Made by a program: the position numbers and the translations under genes. From contig NZ_QPCG01000001.1 in the NCBI RefSeq assembly GCF_003351025.1, positions 1,495,949-1,559,948 on the forward strand: DNA of 64,000 bases. Reading direction: 5' to 3'. This document shows, piece by piece, positions 28,078 through 36,261 of the stretch; the first letter of the stretch is position 1, and every line of letters starts with the position of its first letter. The notes beneath the pieces are model-generated. The model worked only from the letters and a program-made list of their open reading frames with translations. It did no database searches and was not told the DNA's origin. Source of the stretch: Mucilaginibacter endophyticus. GTDB taxonomy: Bacteria; Bacteroidota; Bacteroidia; Sphingobacteriales; Sphingobacteriaceae.

Positions 28078-28665
28078 TTATTTATGTCTCGATTCCAAAT
28101 TTTTAGCGATAGTTTCTAAGGTCAAACCTTTTTCGCGTAGCAGCACCAATAAATGGAAAACAAGATCTGATGATTCATTGATCAGGTCGGTTTCAGTTTC
28201 GGCAAGGGCCGCTATAACGGTCTCCACACCTTCTTCGCCAACTTTTTGGGCTATTTTATTGAGGCCTTTATTGCGGAGCTTGTTCACGTACGAACCCTCA
28301 ACAGGGTTTTCATACCTGTCGGCGATGATATTTTCCAGTTCCAGGATAAAGTTTTGATTAAATTCGGTATTGAAGCAACTGCGTGAACCTGTGTGGCAGG
28401 TAGGGCCATCTGCTTTAACTTTGATCAACAGAGTATCATTATCGCAATCAATGCTGATGTTTTTTACATGCAGGAAATTATTGCTGGTTTCGCCTTTGGT
28501 CCACAGGCGGTTTTTTGAACGTGAATAGAAAGTGACGATATTTTCCTGTACTGTTTTATCGTAAGCTTCCTGGTTCATATAACCCAGCATCAACACCTCA
28601 AGGGTTTGTTCGTTCTGTATAATTACGGGGACAAGTCCGCCGGTTTTTTCAAAGTCTATGTTCAT
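28078..28665 (-). CDS. hisI: Bifunctional phosphoribosyl-AMP cyclohydrolase / phosphoribosyl-ATP pyrophosphatase
   Basis: A 195-residue HisIE fusion carrying out steps 2 and 3 of histidine synthesis. The N-terminal cyclohydrolase has metal ligands in SIDCDNDTLLIKVKADGPTCH and the zinc cysteine in GSRSCF (residues ~75-97). The C-terminal pyrophosphatase (about 105-195) shows KVGEEGVETVIAAL and NESSDLVFHLLVLL, whose E and D residues bind magnesium. It is the last gene of the his operon. A palindromic element of ~138 bases separates it from hisF. Confidence 0.95.
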   Translation of the reverse strand: MNIDFEKTGGLVPVIIQNEQTLEVLMLGYMNQEAYDKTVQENIVTFYSRSKNRLWTKGETSNNFLHVKNISIDCDNDTLLIKVKADGPTCHTGSRSCFNTEFNQNFILELENIIADRYENPVEGSYVNKLRNKGLNKIAQKVGEEGVETVIAALAETETDLINESSDLVFHLLVLLREKGLTLETIAKNLESRHK

Positions 28666-28699
28666 TTTGTCCTAATTCAAATTAATTTTGCTGTTTACA

Positions 28700-28837
28700 T
28701 GCTGTTCGAAGTCTCTGACTTCGAATTAGCTATGTATGTAGTTTGTAACTACATATAGTTTTTCGCTTTTACAGTTGCTTTACTGTAGTCTGAAGACTAC
28801 AAACATAGTCGTCTGAAGTCAGAGACTTCAGACAGCA
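28700..28837. repeat. Palindromic element between hisF and hisIE
   Basis: The terminal arms of 26 bases (28700-28725 and 28812-28837) match at 22 of 26 positions when inverted. Each arm is itself a near-palindrome around GAAGTCTCTGACTTC. Two smaller hairpins lie inside: TATGTAGTT/AACTACATA near 28735-28756 and GTAGTCT/AGACTAC near 28785-28800. No coding potential is seen. Confidence 0.6.
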
Positions 28838-28857
28838 ACTGCAAAGTTATCGGTTTA

Positions 28858-29613
28858 TCAGATCCGTACTTCTATCTTATTACTTTGCAGAGCTCGTTTC
28901 AGATCAGGGATCAATATCTCACCATAGTGAAATACTGAGGCTGCTAATGCCGCGTCGACGTTGGTTTTTTCAAAAACATCAACAAAGTGTTCAACTTTAC
29001 CCGCACCGCCCGAAGCAATCACCGGTATATGAACAGCATCGTTCACTGTTTTTAGCAGGCCATTGTCAAAGCCGCCTTTAGTACCGTCATGATCCATAGA
29101 GGTAAGCAAAATTTCACCGGCACCACGACTTTCCGCTTCCAGTATCCACTCCAGTGTTTGACGTTCTGTAGGCAACCTACCGCCATTTAAGTGAACTACA
29201 TTTTTATCGCCTATGCTGCGGGTATCAACGGCTATTACTACAAACTGAACACCAAAAGCGGCAGCCAGTTCATCTATCAGTTTGGGGTTACGTACAGCCG
29301 CCGAATTGATGGATATTTTATCTGCTCCCGCATTCAGCAAGGCGTCTGCATCGGCAATTTCGTTGATGCCGCCACCAATAGTAAACGGAATATTAATTTG
29401 CCTGGCTACGGCCTTCACCAACTCAACCATAGTTTTACGGCGTTCAACGGTAGCTGTGATATCTAAAAATACCAACTCGTCGGCTCCCTGGTTCGAATAA
29501 TTCCAAGCCAGCTCCACCGGGTCTCCGGCATCGCGCAGATCAACAAAGTTTACGCCTTTTACAGTCCGCCCATCCTTAACGTCAAGACAGGGGATAATTC
29601 TTTTTGCAAGCAT
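28858..29613 (-). CDS. hisF: Imidazole glycerol phosphate synthase subunit HisF
   Basis: A 251-residue (beta/alpha)8 barrel. It uses ammonia from HisH to close the imidazole ring. The catalytic aspartates are seen in [15 protein letters not shown] (residue ~11) and VVIAVDTRS (~130), and phosphate loops in TIGGGI and ASGGAG. Length equals the family norm. Its partner hisH is two genes upstream in the operon. Confidence 0.97.
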   Translation of the reverse strand: MLAKRIIPCLDVKDGRTVKGVNFVDLRDAGDPVELAWNYSNQGADELVFLDITATVERRKTMVELVKAVARQINIPFTIGGGINEIADADALLNAGADKISINSAAVRNPKLIDELAAAFGVQFVVIAVDTRSIGDKNVVHLNGGRLPTERQTLEWILEAESRGAGEILLTSMDHDGTKGGFDNGLLKTVNDAVHIPVIASGGAGKVEHFVDVFEKTNVDAALAASVFHYGEILIPDLKRALQSNKIEVRI

Positions 29614-29625
29614 GCTTATTAAAAT

Positions 29626-29713
29626 ATGTCATTGCGAGGAACGAAGCAATCGCGAACTATACAAGTCCGACCTGTATGGTGTGCGATTGCCACACTATCG
29701 CTCGAAATGACAT
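29626..29713. repeat. ATGTCATTGCGAG MITE-like palindrome, copy 1 (hisA-hisF gap)
   Basis: An 88-bp element opening with ATGTCATTGCGAGGA and closing with the inverted CTCG..AATGACAT. It has an inner inverted pair around GCAATCGC/GCGATTGC. The right end is slightly degenerate (CTCGAAATGACAT). Five further copies lie in the window. Confidence 0.75.
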
Positions 29714-29732
29714 GAGGTGTACAGGTTTTTAA

Positions 29733-29751
29733 AGAGGGGGCTGGGGGGCTA
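29733..29751 (-). repeat. GGGGGCTGGGGGGCT repeat abutting the hisA stop
   Basis: A G-rich word that runs into the hisA stop codon (29749-29751). The same word stands against the hisB stop at about 31182-31200 and, inverted, in the hisH 5' end. Confidence 0.5.
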
Positions 29752-30498
29752 AATCGAAATCAGCGCGTCCAGGTTCCAGTGTTTCACATCTTCAATAGTG
29801 ATGTGACCCTCATATATCGCTTTGCCCACTACTACCGACTCAACTTTTAAGCGGTTTAGCTTTTCGATATCGCCCATAGAGCTTACGCCACCAGATGCGA
29901 TAAGTTTGATGAAAGGTGAATGATCAAGCAGTTTTTCGTACAATTCGATGCCGGCGCCGCCAAGTTTACCGTCTTTGTTAATGTCGGTGCACAGGAAACG
30001 GAAGAAACCTAAGTTCAGGCATTTATCAACGTAGTCCATTAGCTTGATCGGTGAGCTTTCCATCCAGCCTGAATATTTAATAACTTCGTCAAGTACGTCG
30101 ATAGCAACAACCACCTGGTCGGAGCATTTATCTTTACCGCAAATTTCTTTGCTCAAATCGGGCAGGAAGCTTGGGTTAGTAAGTGCTTGCGTACCAACAA
30201 TTACGCGGTGAACGCCGGCATCTATCAGCTCTTTTACTTTTTCGATGCTGCGGATGCCGCCGCCATATTGCACCTTCATGTCCGTTTTACGGATCACATC
30301 AAACAGGTATTGCTGATTGCTGAAATCGTTTTTGGCACCGTTAAGGTCAATGATGTGGATGAAATTGGTGCCGTTGCTTTGGTAGCGCTCAATCATTTCT
30401 TCAAGGGTAACATCATATTCGGTTACCTGTGCGTAGTCGCCTTCGCGAAGACGGACTACCTTCTTGTTCAAAATGTCAATGGCAGGAATAATGTACAT
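29749..30498 (-). CDS. hisA: ProFAR isomerase HisA
   Basis: A 249-residue (beta/alpha)8 barrel catalysing the Amadori isomerisation of ProFAR to PRFAR. The catalytic aspartates lie in IIPAIDILNKKVVRL (residue ~8) and CTDINKDGKLGG (~167). Phosphate-binding glycines are in YGGGIRS and ASGGVSS. The ATG at 30498 is only five bases past the hisH stop. Confidence 0.96.
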   Translation of the reverse strand: MYIIPAIDILNKKVVRLREGDYAQVTEYDVTLEEMIERYQSNGTNFIHIIDLNGAKNDFSNQQYLFDVIRKTDMKVQYGGGIRSIEKVKELIDAGVHRVIVGTQALTNPSFLPDLSKEICGKDKCSDQVVVAIDVLDEVIKYSGWMESSPIKLMDYVDKCLNLGFFRFLCTDINKDGKLGGAGIELYEKLLDHSPFIKLIASGGVSSMGDIEKLNRLKVESVVVGKAIYEGHITIEDVKHWNLDALISI

Positions 30499-30503
30499 AT
30501 CCT

Positions 30504-31160
30504 TTATATTTTTGAGAAATTAGTTAACAATGTTTCGCCAAACTCACCCGACTTTTCTGGGTGGAATTGTACGCCATAAAAATTATCAAGCCAAATTGAT
30601 GCCGAAAATTGATTTCCATAGTCAGCGGCCAGTAAAGTGTATGCTTTATCATATTCAATAAAGTATGAATGTACAAAGTAAAAGTGTGAACCTGACGGTA
30701 TATTTTCAAATAATGGATTTTCCTTTTCGGGGTAAACCCTGTTCCAACCAGTGTGCGGTACTTTGTGTTCTGCACTATCTGCAAACCTTAAAGTTTTAAC
30801 CGGAATGATATCCAGTAAGTTAGAATCGCCCTCTTCCGAATAAGAGGTGAGCAGCTGCATCCCTACGCAAATACCCAGGGTTGGTTTCTTTAACGCTTTG
30901 ATTTTAGGAACCAATCCGGTAGCCTTAAGTTTATTCATGGCCGCACCGGCATGCCCAACCCCCGGAATGATATAGCGGTCGTATTTATCAAAATCCTCTT
31001 CGCTGTTAATAAAGCCATAGGGGATACCTAAGCGCTCTAAAGCAGCAGTAAGGGAAAATATGTTTCCGGCTCCATATAGGATAATGCCGATGCCCCCCCC
31101 GCCCCCTGAAGGGGGGGCCTCTGCGAGGCTTTTTTTATTATTTTGATCTGGTGTTTTCAT
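30504..31160 (-). CDS. hisH: Imidazole glycerol phosphate synthase glutaminase HisH, with repeat-derived N-terminus
   Basis: A 218-residue class I glutaminase that feeds ammonia to HisF. The nucleophile cysteine lies in GICVGMQLL (~99) and the His/Glu pair in QFHPEKSGEF near the C-terminus. Normal HisH starts almost directly at IGIILYGAGN. Here that block begins at residue 24, and residues 11-23 (SLAEAPPSGGGGG) are encoded by the G-rich arm of an intergenic palindrome, including a run of eight G (31093-31100). No ATG, GTG or TTG occurs at the expected start. The upstream ATG at 31160 is therefore used, giving a ~22-residue extension. The remaining ~196 residues fit the family length. Confidence 0.93.
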   Translation of the reverse strand: MKTPDQNNKKSLAEAPPSGGGGGIGIILYGAGNIFSLTAALERLGIPYGFINSEEDFDKYDRYIIPGVGHAGAAMNKLKATGLVPKIKALKKPTLGICVGMQLLTSYSEEGDSNLLDIIPVKTLRFADSAEHKVPHTGWNRVYPEKENPLFENIPSGSHFYFVHSYFIEYDKAYTLLAADYGNQFSASIWLDNFYGVQFHPEKSGEFGETLLTNFSKI

Positions 31161-31200
31161 GTTAATTAGTCGCTCCCCCTTTAGGGGGCTGGGGGGCTCT
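31090..31200. repeat. G-rich palindrome spanning the hisH start and hisB end
   Basis: The left arm (about 31090-31131) and right arm (about 31168-31200) are inverted copies of a CCCCCTTTAGGGGGCTGGGGGGC-type unit. The left arm forms codons 11-24 of hisH and carries a C8 run (G8 in the coding sense). The right arm ends at the hisB stop codon. Confidence 0.6.
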
Positions 31201-32342
31201 TACAGCAGTCCTTTAGTGCTTGGTAAAACCATCTTATCTACATCACGTTTTACGGCCATTTTTATTGCCTTGGCAAAGGCTTTAAATATAGCTTCGATTT
31301 TGTGGTGTTCGTTTTGCCCTTCGGCTTTAATATTCAGGTTGCTTTTTGAGGCATCACTGAATGATTTGAAGAAGTGGTAAAACATTTCGGTTGGTACATC
31401 ACCCACTTTTTCGCGTTTAAAATCGGCATCCCAAACTATCCAGTTACGGCCACCAAAGTCGATAGCTGCCTGGGCCAGGCAATCATCCATTGGCAGGCAG
31501 AAACCATAACGTTCAATGCCCATTTTGTTACCCAAAGCAGCGGCGAATACTTCGCCTAAAGCGATACCTGTATCTTCAATAGTATGGTGCTCGTCGATAT
31601 GGAGATCGCCTTTTGCGGTAATTTCCAGATCGATGCTGCCGTGACGGGCAATTTGATCAAGCATGTGGTCAAAAAAGTGCAGCCCGGTTGATATTTTGGC
31701 GTCTCCTTTACCATCAAGGTTTATTTTGATGTGGATGTCGGTTTCCTTAGTAGCACGACGATGCTCAAATACCCGCTGACCGAGTTTTAAAAACTCATAA
31801 ACCTTTTGCCAGTCGGTAGTTTCGAGCGCAATAACATCATCGATATGATCCGCCTCAGAAAATTCGTTTCCGCCGAGATTGCTGTTATTGTTAAGCCAGA
31901 TGGCCTTTGCGCCAAGGTTTTTTGCCAGCAGTACGTCGTTTTTACGATCGCCGATGGTGAATGAGTTTTTTAGATCGTATTTATCCGCATCTAAGTATTG
32001 TGTTAACAGCGCGGTGCCCGGTTTGCGGGTAGGGGCGTTGTCACGGGCAAAAGTACGGTCGATGATCTGGTTGGCAAATTTTACGCCTTCACCTTCAAAT
32101 GCCTGCAACACAAAGTTATGAACCGGCCAAAAGGTATCCTCTGGATAAACCGAAGTGCCTAATCCGTCCTGATTGGTAACCATTACCAGTTCAAAATCAA
32201 GCTCTTTAGCTATTTTAGGCAAATAGGTTAATGCGCCTGGGTAAAACTCCAGCTTGGCAAATGAATCAATTTGCTCATCGGCCGGTTCTTTGATCAGGGT
32301 GCCGTCGCGGTCAACGAACAATATTTTCTGTAAATTACTCAT
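31200..32342 (-). CDS. hisB: Bifunctional HisB (histidinol-phosphatase / imidazoleglycerol-phosphate dehydratase)
   Basis: A 380-residue fusion for steps 7 and 9 of the pathway. Residues 1-170 are a HAD phosphatase with the nucleophile motif VDRDGTL (~10) and KPGTALL region. Residues ~185-380 are the dehydratase, with manganese-binding HHTIEDTG and [13 protein letters not shown] and a second [13 protein letters not shown] motif. E. coli HisB has the same order at 355 residues. Confidence 0.96.
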   Translation of the reverse strand: MSNLQKILFVDRDGTLIKEPADEQIDSFAKLEFYPGALTYLPKIAKELDFELVMVTNQDGLGTSVYPEDTFWPVHNFVLQAFEGEGVKFANQIIDRTFARDNAPTRKPGTALLTQYLDADKYDLKNSFTIGDRKNDVLLAKNLGAKAIWLNNNSNLGGNEFSEADHIDDVIALETTDWQKVYEFLKLGQRVFEHRRATKETDIHIKINLDGKGDAKISTGLHFFDHMLDQIARHGSIDLEITAKGDLHIDEHHTIEDTGIALGEVFAAALGNKMGIERYGFCLPMDDCLAQAAIDFGGRNWIVWDADFKREKVGDVPTEMFYHFFKSFSDASKSNLNIKAEGQNEHHKIEAIFKAFAKAIKMAVKRDVDKMVLPSTKGLL

Positions 32343-32346
32343 CCAG

Positions 32347-32386
32347 GATTAATTATTGATTTAGAGAATTATTGAATTAGTGATTT
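32347..32386. repeat. Degenerate direct repeat in the hisC-hisB gap
   Basis: AATTATTGATTTAGAG is followed directly by AATTATTGAATTAGTG, two 16-base copies differing at three or four positions. This looks like one arm of a compound palindrome of the type seen elsewhere in the operon. Confidence 0.4.
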
Positions 32387-32400
32387 CACCTTCTACTGTT

Positions 32401-33447
32401 TTATTTGAAGTTTTGCAGGGTGTCTAATAAAACCGTGTTTTCATCAGGGGTACCAACGGTTATGCGAAGACAACCTTCGCAAAGCTCAACTTTTGAGCGG
32501 TTGCGCACAATGATGCCCTGTTTTACGAGGTAATCATAAATGCCGTTGGCATCTGTAGTTTTTACAAGGATGAAGTTGGCATCAGACGGATATATATCCA
32601 GCACAAATTCAAGGTCTTTCAATTTCAATACTAACCTGTCGCGTTGTGCAAGGGTTTCTTTGATCCATTCGTTCACCTGACCTACATTAGCCAAGGCTGC
32701 CAAAGCCAGTTGCTGCGATGATTCATTAACGTTGTAAGGCGGTTTTACCTTGTTCATCACCTCAATGATCTCTTCGCTGGCGAAGGCCATACCTACGCGT
32801 AAACCTGCTAAACCCCATGCTTTTGATAGTGTTTGCATTACCACAAGGTTGGCACACTCCGTAAGCTCCTGGATAAATGATTTTTGCCTGCTGAAGTTGA
32901 TATAAGCTTCATCAACCACTACAATCCCGCTGAAATTAGCCAACAGGGTTTGGATATCATCGCGGTTGATAGAATTACCGGTAGGGTTGTTTGGCGAGCA
33001 GATAAAGATCAATTTGGTATTTTTATCTACAGCCTCGGCAATGCCTTCTAAATTAAGCTGATAATCGTCAGTTAAGCTTACTTTGCGGGCTTCGATATCA
33101 TTGATGTTGGCTGATACTTCATACATGCCATAAGTAGGCGGTACTAAGATCACATTATCAACTCCAGGGTTACAAAAACTGCGGAACAGGATATCGATAG
33201 CCTCATCGCTGCCGTTGCCAACAAAAATATTGCGTGGCGGTACGCCTTTAATTTCGGTGATCCGTTTTTTTAGATTGTACTGTAAGGGGTCCGGATAGCG
33301 GTTAAACTGCTGATCTAATGGCGACCCGAAAGCGTTTTCATTTGCATCCAGAAAGATGCTTGCTTCGCCCTGGTACTCATCACGTGCGGATGAATAAGGC
33401 ACAAGGCGTTTTATATTTTCTCTGAGTATATTATTAATGTCGAACAT
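32401..33447 (-). CDS. hisC: Histidinol-phosphate aminotransferase HisC
   Basis: A 348-residue PLP fold-type I aminotransferase converting imidazole-acetol phosphate to histidinol phosphate. Visible features are the substrate loop CSPNNPTGN (~150), VVVDEAYINF (~178, aspartate to the pyridine nitrogen) and the Schiff-base lysine in QTLSKAWGLAGLRVG (~210). The phosphate-binding arginine follows in the same block. Confidence 0.95.
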   Translation of the reverse strand: MFDINNILRENIKRLVPYSSARDEYQGEASIFLDANENAFGSPLDQQFNRYPDPLQYNLKKRITEIKGVPPRNIFVGNGSDEAIDILFRSFCNPGVDNVILVPPTYGMYEVSANINDIEARKVSLTDDYQLNLEGIAEAVDKNTKLIFICSPNNPTGNSINRDDIQTLLANFSGIVVVDEAYINFSRQKSFIQELTECANLVVMQTLSKAWGLAGLRVGMAFASEEIIEVMNKVKPPYNVNESSQQLALAALANVGQVNEWIKETLAQRDRLVLKLKDLEFVLDIYPSDANFILVKTTDANGIYDYLVKQGIIVRNRSKVELCEGCLRITVGTPDENTVLLDTLQNFK

Positions 33448-33465
33448 TGCTTGTTCATATAAATT

Positions 33466-33558
33466 ATGTCATTGCGAGCGATAGCGAGGCTACCGCACGG
33501 AAGCATGGTCGCCCTGTATAGCATGCGATTGCTTCGTCGTTCCTCCTCGCAATGACAT
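33466..33558. repeat. ATGTCATTGCGAG MITE-like palindrome, copy 2 (hisD-hisC gap)
   Basis: A 93-bp element with perfect outer ends (ATGTCATTGCGAG and CTCGCAATGACAT). The inner part is ordered GCGATTGCTTCGTCG on the right. Confidence 0.8.
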
Positions 33559-33576
33559 GTAGTGTTAATATTATTA

Positions 33577-34863
33577 TTAATTGCTCAACCTCACACTTAC
33601 CGCATTCCTATGCGCATGTAAGCCTTCCAGCTCGGCCAAAACCTCAACCGTGTGGCCAATGTTATTGATTCCCTCGCGGGTGATGTGTTGAAAGGTGATC
33701 TTTTTTACAAACGAATCAACTGATACGCCTGAATAAGCCCTTGCATAACTGCTGGTTGGCAAGGTATGGTTGGTTCCCGAGGCATAATCGCCAGCACTTT
33801 CAGGCGTCAAATTGCCCAAAAACACCGAACCTGCATTGATGATACTTCCGGTGATCTGCTCCCAGCTTCCGGTTGCAAGTATCAGATGTTCAGGCGCATA
33901 CTTGTTGCTGAAAGTCATTGCTTCGCTCAGGCTGTTGGTGATCACCACGTACGAGTTATCGATAGCAAGCTTCGCTATCTCGGCACGAGGCAATACAGGT
34001 AATTGTTTTTCTACTTCGGCGATGGCTTTTTGAGCGATATAGGCAGAAGTACAAACCAACACCGCCTGGCTGTCAATACCATGTTCGGCTTGCGCCAGCA
34101 GATCGGCAGCGATATATGCCGGAACAGCAGTTTCATCGGCAATAACCAATACTTCTGATGGGCCAGCAGGCATATCAATTGCCGTTGTGGTAGTTGACTG
34201 GATAATGGTTTTAGCTTTGGTTACAAACTGATTGCCCGGGCCAAAGATCTTATCAACTTTAGGTATACTTGCAGTTCCGTAAGCCATAGCGGCTACAGCT
34301 TGCGAACCACCAACCAGGTAGATCTTATCTATCCCCAGCATCAGGGCCACGTAAGCAATAAAGGCATTTACCTTGCCGTTTTTTTGCGGAGGCGAACAAA
34401 CCACAATTTCATGACAACCTGCTATCCTTGCCGGGATACCAAGCATCAAAAAAGTACTTGGCAATACTGCCGAACCACCGGGGATGTACAAGCCAACTTT
34501 TTCAATCGGCCGTAATTCGCGCCAGCAGGTTACGCCGGGCATGGTTTCAACCTTGTCTTCGGTTTTTAACTGCGTTTGGTGAAATTTATAGATGTTGCTG
34601 TAAGCCGTTTCCAAAGCCGCTTTCTGATCTGCAGATATTGCTTTGGCAATCTCTTCCAGTTCCGCTTTTTCAAGATAAAGCTTGTTCAGTTCCACCTTGT
34701 CAAATTTCAATGCATAATCAAACAAAGCACTGTCGCCATGCTGCTGTACATTGGTTATAACGTCCTCAACAATGGTCCTGATCTCATTAGCCGGGTCAAC
34801 ATTGCGTTGAACCAGCTTCTGGATATCAGTTGATGAAAGTTCTGAATAGTTGTATGTCTTCAT
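33577..34863 (-). CDS. hisD: Histidinol dehydrogenase HisD
   Basis: A 428-residue zinc enzyme oxidising histidinol to histidine in two NAD+-dependent steps. Family features are IPGGSAVLPST, GPGNQFVTKAK (~230), zinc-ligand and catalytic residues in DLLAQAEHGIDSQAVL (~258) and NHTLPTSSYARAYSGVSVDSF (~375). Length is normal. Confidence 0.97.
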   Translation of the reverse strand: MKTYNYSELSSTDIQKLVQRNVDPANEIRTIVEDVITNVQQHGDSALFDYALKFDKVELNKLYLEKAELEEIAKAISADQKAALETAYSNIYKFHQTQLKTEDKVETMPGVTCWRELRPIEKVGLYIPGGSAVLPSTFLMLGIPARIAGCHEIVVCSPPQKNGKVNAFIAYVALMLGIDKIYLVGGSQAVAAMAYGTASIPKVDKIFGPGNQFVTKAKTIIQSTTTTAIDMPAGPSEVLVIADETAVPAYIAADLLAQAEHGIDSQAVLVCTSAYIAQKAIAEVEKQLPVLPRAEIAKLAIDNSYVVITNSLSEAMTFSNKYAPEHLILATGSWEQITGSIINAGSVFLGNLTPESAGDYASGTNHTLPTSSYARAYSGVSVDSFVKKITFQHITREGINNIGHTVEVLAELEGLHAHRNAVSVRLSN

Positions 34864-34866
34864 ACC

Positions 34867-34940
34867 AGTTTGCAGTTATCAGTTTGCAGTTTACAACAGT
34901 TAGCAATTTACTATAGTGCAACTGCTAACTGCCGCTGCCA
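34867..34940. repeat. Compound palindrome 'CAGTTTGCAGTT' in the hisG-hisD gap
   Basis: The left part is tandem GCAGTTATCAGTTTGCAGTT-like words. The right part (about 34916-34940) is their inverted counterpart (GCAACTGCTAACTGCCGC). This is a third palindrome family within the his operon. Confidence 0.5.
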
Positions 34941-34944
34941 ACCA

Positions 34945-35796
34945 CTATAAAATGATCTTCTCAATAGGCATCACCACAATGCCTTGTGCGCCGGCTTGTT
35001 TAAGCTGGCTTATGCGGTCCCAGAAATCACGCTCCGGGATTACCGTGTGTACGGCTACCCAATCTTCTTCGGCCAATGGTACTACCGATGGGCTTTTTAC
35101 GCCGGGTAGTAAAGCAATAACAGCCGGAAGGTTCTGTTTCTCAACGTTTAGTACCACATATTTAGTCTCCTTAGCGCGTAAAACAGATTGTACACGCTGA
35201 ATTAATTCTTGTACCAGGTCGCTTTCGGCAATCGATTTGCTTCCGATCAATACTGCTTCTGACGACATTACGTCGGCAAATGGTTTCAATCCGTTGCTTT
35301 TTAGTGTGCCACCGGTTGAAACCAGATCGCAAATAGCATCACTAAGACCTAAGCCTGGTGAAATTTCTACCGAACCGGAAATGGTGCGAATATCTGAAGT
35401 AATGTTTTGTTCTTTTAAAAATTTGCCTAAAATGGCAGGGTAGGTAGTAGCAATTGCTTTGCCGTGTAAATCGGCCAGTGAACTGATATCGCTATTATTT
35501 GGTACCGCTATTTTAAGCGAGCATTTACCAAAGCCGAGGCGTTGCAGGTAGCTTACTTCAACTTCGGTTTCCTGGATCACGTTTTCGCCAACAATTCCTA
35601 AATCAGCAATGCCGTCCTGCACGTATTCAGGAATATCATCATCACGAAGGAAAAGAATTTCTAAAGGGAAATTAGATACCGGAGAGATCAGCGAGCTTTT
35701 GTAGTTTTCAAAGTTTAAGCCGCAATTTTTTAATAATTCAACAGATTTTTCGTTGAGCCTGCCAGATTTCTGGATAGCTATTTTAAGTGTTTTCAC
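34945..35796 (-). CDS. hisG: ATP phosphoribosyltransferase HisG (long form)
   Basis: A 283-residue enzyme for the first, committed step of histidine synthesis. The PRPP-binding motif is DAICDLVSTGGTLKSNGL (~155-172). The ~70-residue C-terminal ACT-like domain (VEKQNLPAVIALLPGVKSP, then HTVIPERDFWDRI) is the histidine-binding regulatory part of the long, HisZ-independent form. The start is GTG at 35796 (KTLKIAIQKSGRL follows). It is the first structural gene of the operon, 71 bases after the stop of a histidine-rich leader ORF. Confidence 0.95.
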   Translation of the reverse strand: MKTLKIAIQKSGRLNEKSVELLKNCGLNFENYKSSLISPVSNFPLEILFLRDDDIPEYVQDGIADLGIVGENVIQETEVEVSYLQRLGFGKCSLKIAVPNNSDISSLADLHGKAIATTYPAILGKFLKEQNITSDIRTISGSVEISPGLGLSDAICDLVSTGGTLKSNGLKPFADVMSSEAVLIGSKSIAESDLVQELIQRVQSVLRAKETKYVVLNVEKQNLPAVIALLPGVKSPSVVPLAEEDWVAVHTVIPERDFWDRISQLKQAGAQGIVVMPIEKIIL

Positions 35797-35867
35797 AAAA
35801 TAAGTTTTAAGAAACTATAATAAAAAAGAGTATAAACGGAGGTTGTTATTTCGCGTAGAAACATACA

Positions 35868-35930
35868 TTATCTTATCACCACAGAGTGGTGATGGTGGAG
35901 ATGAAGATGATGTAGTGCGAGACCGTTCAT
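35868..35930 (-). CDS. hisL: Histidine-rich leader peptide of the his operon
   Basis: A 20-codon ORF from ATG 35930 to TAA 35868. It begins MNGLAL, and residues 7-15 read HHLHLHHHH, so seven of nine codons are histidine; SVVIR ends it. An A-rich stretch precedes the ATG, as is normal for this phylum. The last His codons form one arm of a hairpin: ATCACCAC (His codons) pairs with GTGGTGAT (Val-Val-Ile codons) across TCT. A ribosome stalled at the His codons would therefore open it. This is the layout of classical his attenuators. I do not see a GC-rich terminator before hisG, only a CTCTTTTTTATT run, so the downstream mechanism is unclear. Confidence 0.75.
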   Translation of the reverse strand: MNGLALHHLHLHHHHSVVIR

Positions 35931-35962
35931 TTTTTGTATAGTAAAACTATAGATTAGTTGCG

Positions 35963-35993
35963 CAAATATAGAGAGATGTTTTTTAAATCAAAA
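35963..35993 (-). promoter_or_regulatory. his operon promoter
   Basis: On the minus strand the sequence holds TTTTG at 35993-35989, then 18 bases, then TATATTTG at 35970-35963. This fits the Bacteroidota consensus TTG-N19-TAnnTTTG. It predicts a transcript start near 35956, about 25 bases before the leader ATG and 160 bases before hisG. Confidence 0.75.
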
Positions 35994-36117
35994 TTTAATG
36001 TGAAAAAGTGCGGCGATACCTGGAATTTTCGGGAAGTTTCCTGCCGGATTAAATGTGCTTTTAGAATTTAATTTTGTTGAAGGTTGCTGTTGTTACTACA
36101 AGTGTTCGAGAGATGAA

Positions 36118-36249
36118 ATTATATCTTAAAAAAGAATGTCATTGCGAGGAGTAACGACGAAGCAATCTCGTAGCTATGCAGATCGGACATGCATTGGCTA
36201 CGAGATTGCCACGCTTCGCTCGCAATGACATACTTTTTTAAGATATAAT
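36118..36249. repeat. ATGTCATTGCGAG MITE-like palindrome, copy 3, with extended flanking inverted repeat
   Basis: The 96-bp core (36136-36231) has the standard ends. Here the inverted repeat continues outwards: the 17 bases ATTATATCTTAAAAAAG at 36118-36134 pair with 36233-36249, with one mismatched base between. No other copy has such an extension. It lies upstream of the his promoter and after the stop of no gene. Confidence 0.75.
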
Positions 36250-36261
36250 GTTTGTGACAAC

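Noticed and set aside
31141..31200. Short direct repeats near hisB considered as a CRISPR array
   Set aside because: Units are inverted, G-rich and adjacent to stop codons, with no regular spacers and no cas genes.
35797..35867. Classical GC-rich attenuator terminator before hisG
   Set aside because: I found only weak AT-rich stems and a T run, so I do not annotate a terminator although the leader peptide is convincing.
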